Shown: positions 61,598 to 64,000 of the stretch, piece after piece | How the letters are laid out: each line of letters starts with the position of its first letter | Numbering within the stretch: position 1 is the stretch's first letter | Assembly: GCA_027037535.1 (NCBI GenBank) | Contig: JALVZQ010000003.1 | Location: 330,890-394,889 of the forward strand | Source of the DNA: Acidilobaceae archaeon | Lineage (GTDB): Archaea; Thermoproteota; Thermoprotei_A; Sulfolobales; Acidilobaceae | Length of the DNA stretch: 64,000 bases | Reading direction: 5' to 3' | Made by a program: the position numbers and the translations under genes | Notes under the pieces: model-generated | The model's database searches: none | Told to the model about the DNA's origin: nothing | The model's input: only the letters and a program-made list of their open reading frames with translations

Positions 61598-63310
61598 TTA
61601 GCTACTCATCCTCAGGGTATATTCAAGATTTAGTGGAGGTAAGTCATCAGGAGATACAGGAATCTCTACTAGTAAGGGATCATCGGATCTGAGAATTTCT
61701 TCTATTGTTGACGCTATCATATTGTTGTTTTCTACACGTATTCCTTTTATTCCGAATGCTTCTGCTAGCTTCATGAAATCTGGGTTTCCTAGTAGTGTCT
61801 CGTATATTCTTCCTCCTAATTGTATTGTCTGGCGTAGATATAGGACCTTGTATGAGTTATCGTTTACTACTATTATTTTAACTGGTATTTTCTCTCTCAC
61901 AACTGTCTCTAGATCCTGTACCGTCATCATGAAGTCTCCGTCGCCAACAACAGCTATCACTGGCTTATTGGTGGTTGCCTGTGCTGCTCCTATTGCTGCG
62001 GGGAACGCGTAGCTCATTGCTCCCAGGTTAGTTGCTGCTAGGAAGCTCCTTGGCTCATATATTTTCATATAGCTGTATGTGTAGAGTATGTGTGTTCCTT
62101 GTCCCGCTGCAATAATCCTATCACGTGGAAGAACACGGTCTAGCTCCTTGAAGAATAGGGCAGGATTTGGTCCATGATCATAACTCCTATTTAATGCCTC
62201 GCCGAGTATTGTGTTCCACTGTTTCCGAGCTTCACTTACAAGTTCGTCCAGTTTATCCTTTGGCGTGAGGGAATGTGACTCTAGTGAGTCTACAAGCTTT
62301 TCTAGAGCTATTATGGGATCTACTATATAATAGTCGTAGTATGCTGGCCGCTTCTCTACTAGGGGATCCAGGCTAGCTACAAGTATATCCCCTTCTGGAA
62401 GCATAGTATATGCATATGTCGTGATGTCATCGAACTCATTGCCTAGGACTATTACTAGGTCGCTGTTCTCGAAGGCTCTGTCTGCTACAAGGCTCCCTCC
62501 ACCAAAGCCTACTCTTCCGAGACAGCGTGGATGATCCTCGGGACATGCGCCGCGGCCGTTTCCGCTTGTGACAATATATGCTCCTATCTTGCTAGCTAGT
62601 TTAAGAAGAGTCGACTGCTTGAATCGTGGATCCATCGAGAGCTCGCCGCATGCTAGAATGACAGGCTTCTCGGCTGTTTCAAGGAGATTTAATACATCCT
62701 TCACGAAATCTTCCACTTGTGATTGACCGTAACCCTTCTCGTATATAGAGGATATCTCATCCTTTATCCTCTTAAAATAAGAGTCTGCTACATTGATTTT
62801 TGATCTCCAAATATCCTCTGCAACCTCGAGAACTACTGGTCCCCTTGGAGGTGTCAAGGCGTCTTTTACCGCTGACACTAGTGTTTCTGGCGTACTCGAA
62901 GGATCTCCCAGATAATAGTATGATTTAGCTATAGGTCTAGAGAGTGATTCCTGGTCTACTTCGAGCCAGGCACCAGTTTTTCTTAATCGACGCCTCACTC
63001 CTCCAGATATCAATAGTAATGGGGCTCTGTCCCTGTATGCTATTCCCAGACTTATCATAGCGTTTAGAAATCCTGGGCCTGCATGTACTACTGCTACACC
63101 CGGTTTACCTGTTACTCTTCCTTGGGCGTCTGCGGCGGACGCTGCTACTTGTTCGTGTCTTGTCGTTACAAAGTCTATTTTATCCCTGTAATTGTAGAGG
63201 GTGTCTATGAAGTCGATGACGCTTGTTCCTATTATACCATAAAGCCTGTTTAGTCCTATGTGATGGAGGGTTTCTGCTAGTAGGCCTGCTACCGTATATT
63301 CGGTCGGCAT
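61598..63310 (-). CDS. Thiamine diphosphate-dependent enzyme (acetolactate synthase-like)
   Basis: 570 residues with the three-domain layout of the family. The PYR domain has E53 in RHEQVAASAADAQ, the catalytic glutamate, and VVHAGPGFLNAMISL. The central domain contains GNEFDDITTYAYT. The PP domain has GDGDFMMTVQDLETVV and NDNSYKV, the Mg-TPP motif G-D-G-x(n)-N, near 453-481. Substrate cannot be fixed: acetolactate, benzoylformate or oxalyl-CoA type reactions are possible. It follows the hydroxyacid dehydrogenase gene by 50 bases. Confidence 0.88.
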   Translation of the reverse strand: MPTEYTVAGLLAETLHHIGLNRLYGIIGTSVIDFIDTLYNYRDKIDFVTTRHEQVAASAADAQGRVTGKPGVAVVHAGPGFLNAMISLGIAYRDRAPLLLISGGVRRRLRKTGAWLEVDQESLSRPIAKSYYYLGDPSSTPETLVSAVKDALTPPRGPVVLEVAEDIWRSKINVADSYFKRIKDEISSIYEKGYGQSQVEDFVKDVLNLLETAEKPVILACGELSMDPRFKQSTLLKLASKIGAYIVTSGNGRGACPEDHPRCLGRVGFGGGSLVADRAFENSDLVIVLGNEFDDITTYAYTMLPEGDILVASLDPLVEKRPAYYDYYIVDPIIALEKLVDSLESHSLTPKDKLDELVSEARKQWNTILGEALNRSYDHGPNPALFFKELDRVLPRDRIIAAGQGTHILYTYSYMKIYEPRSFLAATNLGAMSYAFPAAIGAAQATTNKPVIAVVGDGDFMMTVQDLETVVREKIPVKIIVVNDNSYKVLYLRQTIQLGGRIYETLLGNPDFMKLAEAFGIKGIRVENNNMIASTIEEILRSDDPLLVEIPVSPDDLPPLNLEYTLRMSS

Positions 63311-63360
63311 AGTGTGTTCACCTACCGGCTATGGATAATGAGTGGTGATTCTACGCGGGT

Positions 63361-64000
63361 CTATAGGTTTACTACTGCTTGTGGTTTTTCTCCCAGTAAT
63401 ACGCGGAGAACGTTTTCTACACTGAATCTAACTATTCTCTGGCGGGCATCAGTGTTGGCTCCTGCAATGTGTGGTGTAAGTATAAGGTTAACGTTGGGAT
63501 CTTCTCTGGCTAGTTTTAATAATGGGTGATCGGGTGGTGGAGGCTCTTTTGTATATACGTCTATGGCTGCTCCGGCTATCCAGCGTTCTTTGAGTGCTTT
63601 TGCTAGGGCTTCTTCGTCTATGAGCTCTCCTCGTGATGGATTTATGAGTATTGCGTTGGGTTTCATTGAGCGGAGCTCTCTTTCACCTATTAGTCCACGT
63701 GTCTCGTCTGTGAGAGGTACATGTATTGATACAATGTCTGATTCTCGAAGGAGTCTTCTTAGGGACTTGTACTCTAGACCGTATTTTTCTTCGAATTCTT
63801 TGTTTCGATACTTGTCATAGTATATTATTTTTACTCCCCATCCATCTAGACGTTTAGCGACTTCTCTTCCAATCCGACCTAAGCCTATTATTCCCCAAGT
63901 TTTATCGTAGAGATCGTATGTTCCCATCTCCATTAGGTCCCATTGAGGCCACTTTGCCTCTAGCGTCTTTTGATGCGCGTATACGAGGCGTTTTAAGAGT
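63361..64000 (-). CDS. D-2-hydroxyacid dehydrogenase (phosphoglycerate dehydrogenase-like), 5' truncated
   Basis: The visible 213 residues run off the right edge; the frame continues upstream of the internal ATG 63933 (HQKTLEAKWPQWDLMEMG), so 63933 is not the start. WGIIGLGRIGREVAKRL is the NAD-binding loop; NPSRGELIDEEAL holds the catalytic-region Arg; LTPHIAGANTDARQR contains the catalytic His. It lacks any C-terminal ACT domain, ending soon after the NAD domain, so serine-pathway PGDH, glyoxylate or hydroxypyruvate reductase are all open. Confidence 0.9.
   Translation of the reverse strand, partial: LLKRLVYAHQKTLEAKWPQWDLMEMGTYDLYDKTWGIIGLGRIGREVAKRLDGWGVKIIYYDKYRNKEFEEKYGLEYKSLRRLLRESDIVSIHVPLTDETRGLIGERELRSMKPNAILINPSRGELIDEEALAKALKERWIAGAAIDVYTKEPPPPDHPLLKLAREDPNVNLILTPHIAGANTDARQRIVRFSVENVLRVLLGEKPQAVVNL

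Overview
The window looks like the chromosome of a hyperthermophilic crenarchaeon, probably of the Desulfurococcales type. The reasons are: a tungsten-dependent aldehyde:ferredoxin oxidoreductase with its own tungstate transporter, a Mre11-Rad50-NurA-HerA repair operon, a GPN-loop GTPase, heavy use of ATA/AGG/AGA codons, TTG/GTG (and apparently one CTG) starts, a tRNA-Thr with encoded CCA, A-rich coding strands, and very many secreted proteins with a C-terminal membrane anchor. Genus-level placement cannot be made from the sequence alone. I ran no database search; family names come from recognised motifs.

Layout. 0-4.6 kb is a tungsten module: tungstate ABC transporter (permease cut by the window edge, binding protein), a lipoate-ligase-like protein starting at CTG, a MoaD-like protein without its terminal Gly-Gly, and an AOR-family tungstoenzyme; two promoters carry palindromes. 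4.7-9.8 kb holds a secreted protein, a membrane serine proteinase, tRNA-Thr(GGT), and a patch of small accessory genes: a 44-residue nine-cysteine microprotein, a small winged-helix regulator with a palindromic operator, a retropepsin-like protease and a DUF5678-like protein. 9.8-18.8 kb is a compact sulfur/polysulfide-reductase island: membrane subunit, Tat-exported molybdopterin subunit, Fe-S subunit and TorD chaperone on +, converging on tatA-tatC, a polyferredoxin and a flavoprotein on -.

19.5-35.5 kb is dominated by cell-surface proteins: small secreted proteins, an anchored alpha/alpha-barrel-like protein, a sequon-dense right-handed beta-helix protein, a beta-propeller protein and a 1045-residue alpha-2-macroglobulin-like protein with a GCAEQ thioester motif. 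A GPN GTPase sits among them. 35.7-45 kb is metabolic and housekeeping: gamma-glutamyltransferase, phosphoesterase, a deletion-fused remnant of a 2-oxoacid:ferredoxin oxidoreductase, metallo-beta-lactamase-fold proteins, an NCS1 transporter, an operon of MeaB GTPase, RNase Z-like protein, HIT protein and small exporter, and pyrF.

45-49.6 kb carries two tandem paralogous beta-propeller/PEGA-like anchored proteins. 49.7-56.5 kb is the four-gene, translationally overlapping mre11-rad50-nurA-herA operon. 57-64 kb has another anchored protein, AlaX, a PLP decarboxylase overlapping an MFS transporter, a TPP-dependent enzyme and a 2-hydroxyacid dehydrogenase cut by the right edge. The most interesting items are the macroglobulin-like thioester protein, the Tat plus sulfur-reductase island, the oxidoreductase deletion fusion, the overlooked cysteine-rich microprotein, and the tungsten module with palindromic promoters.
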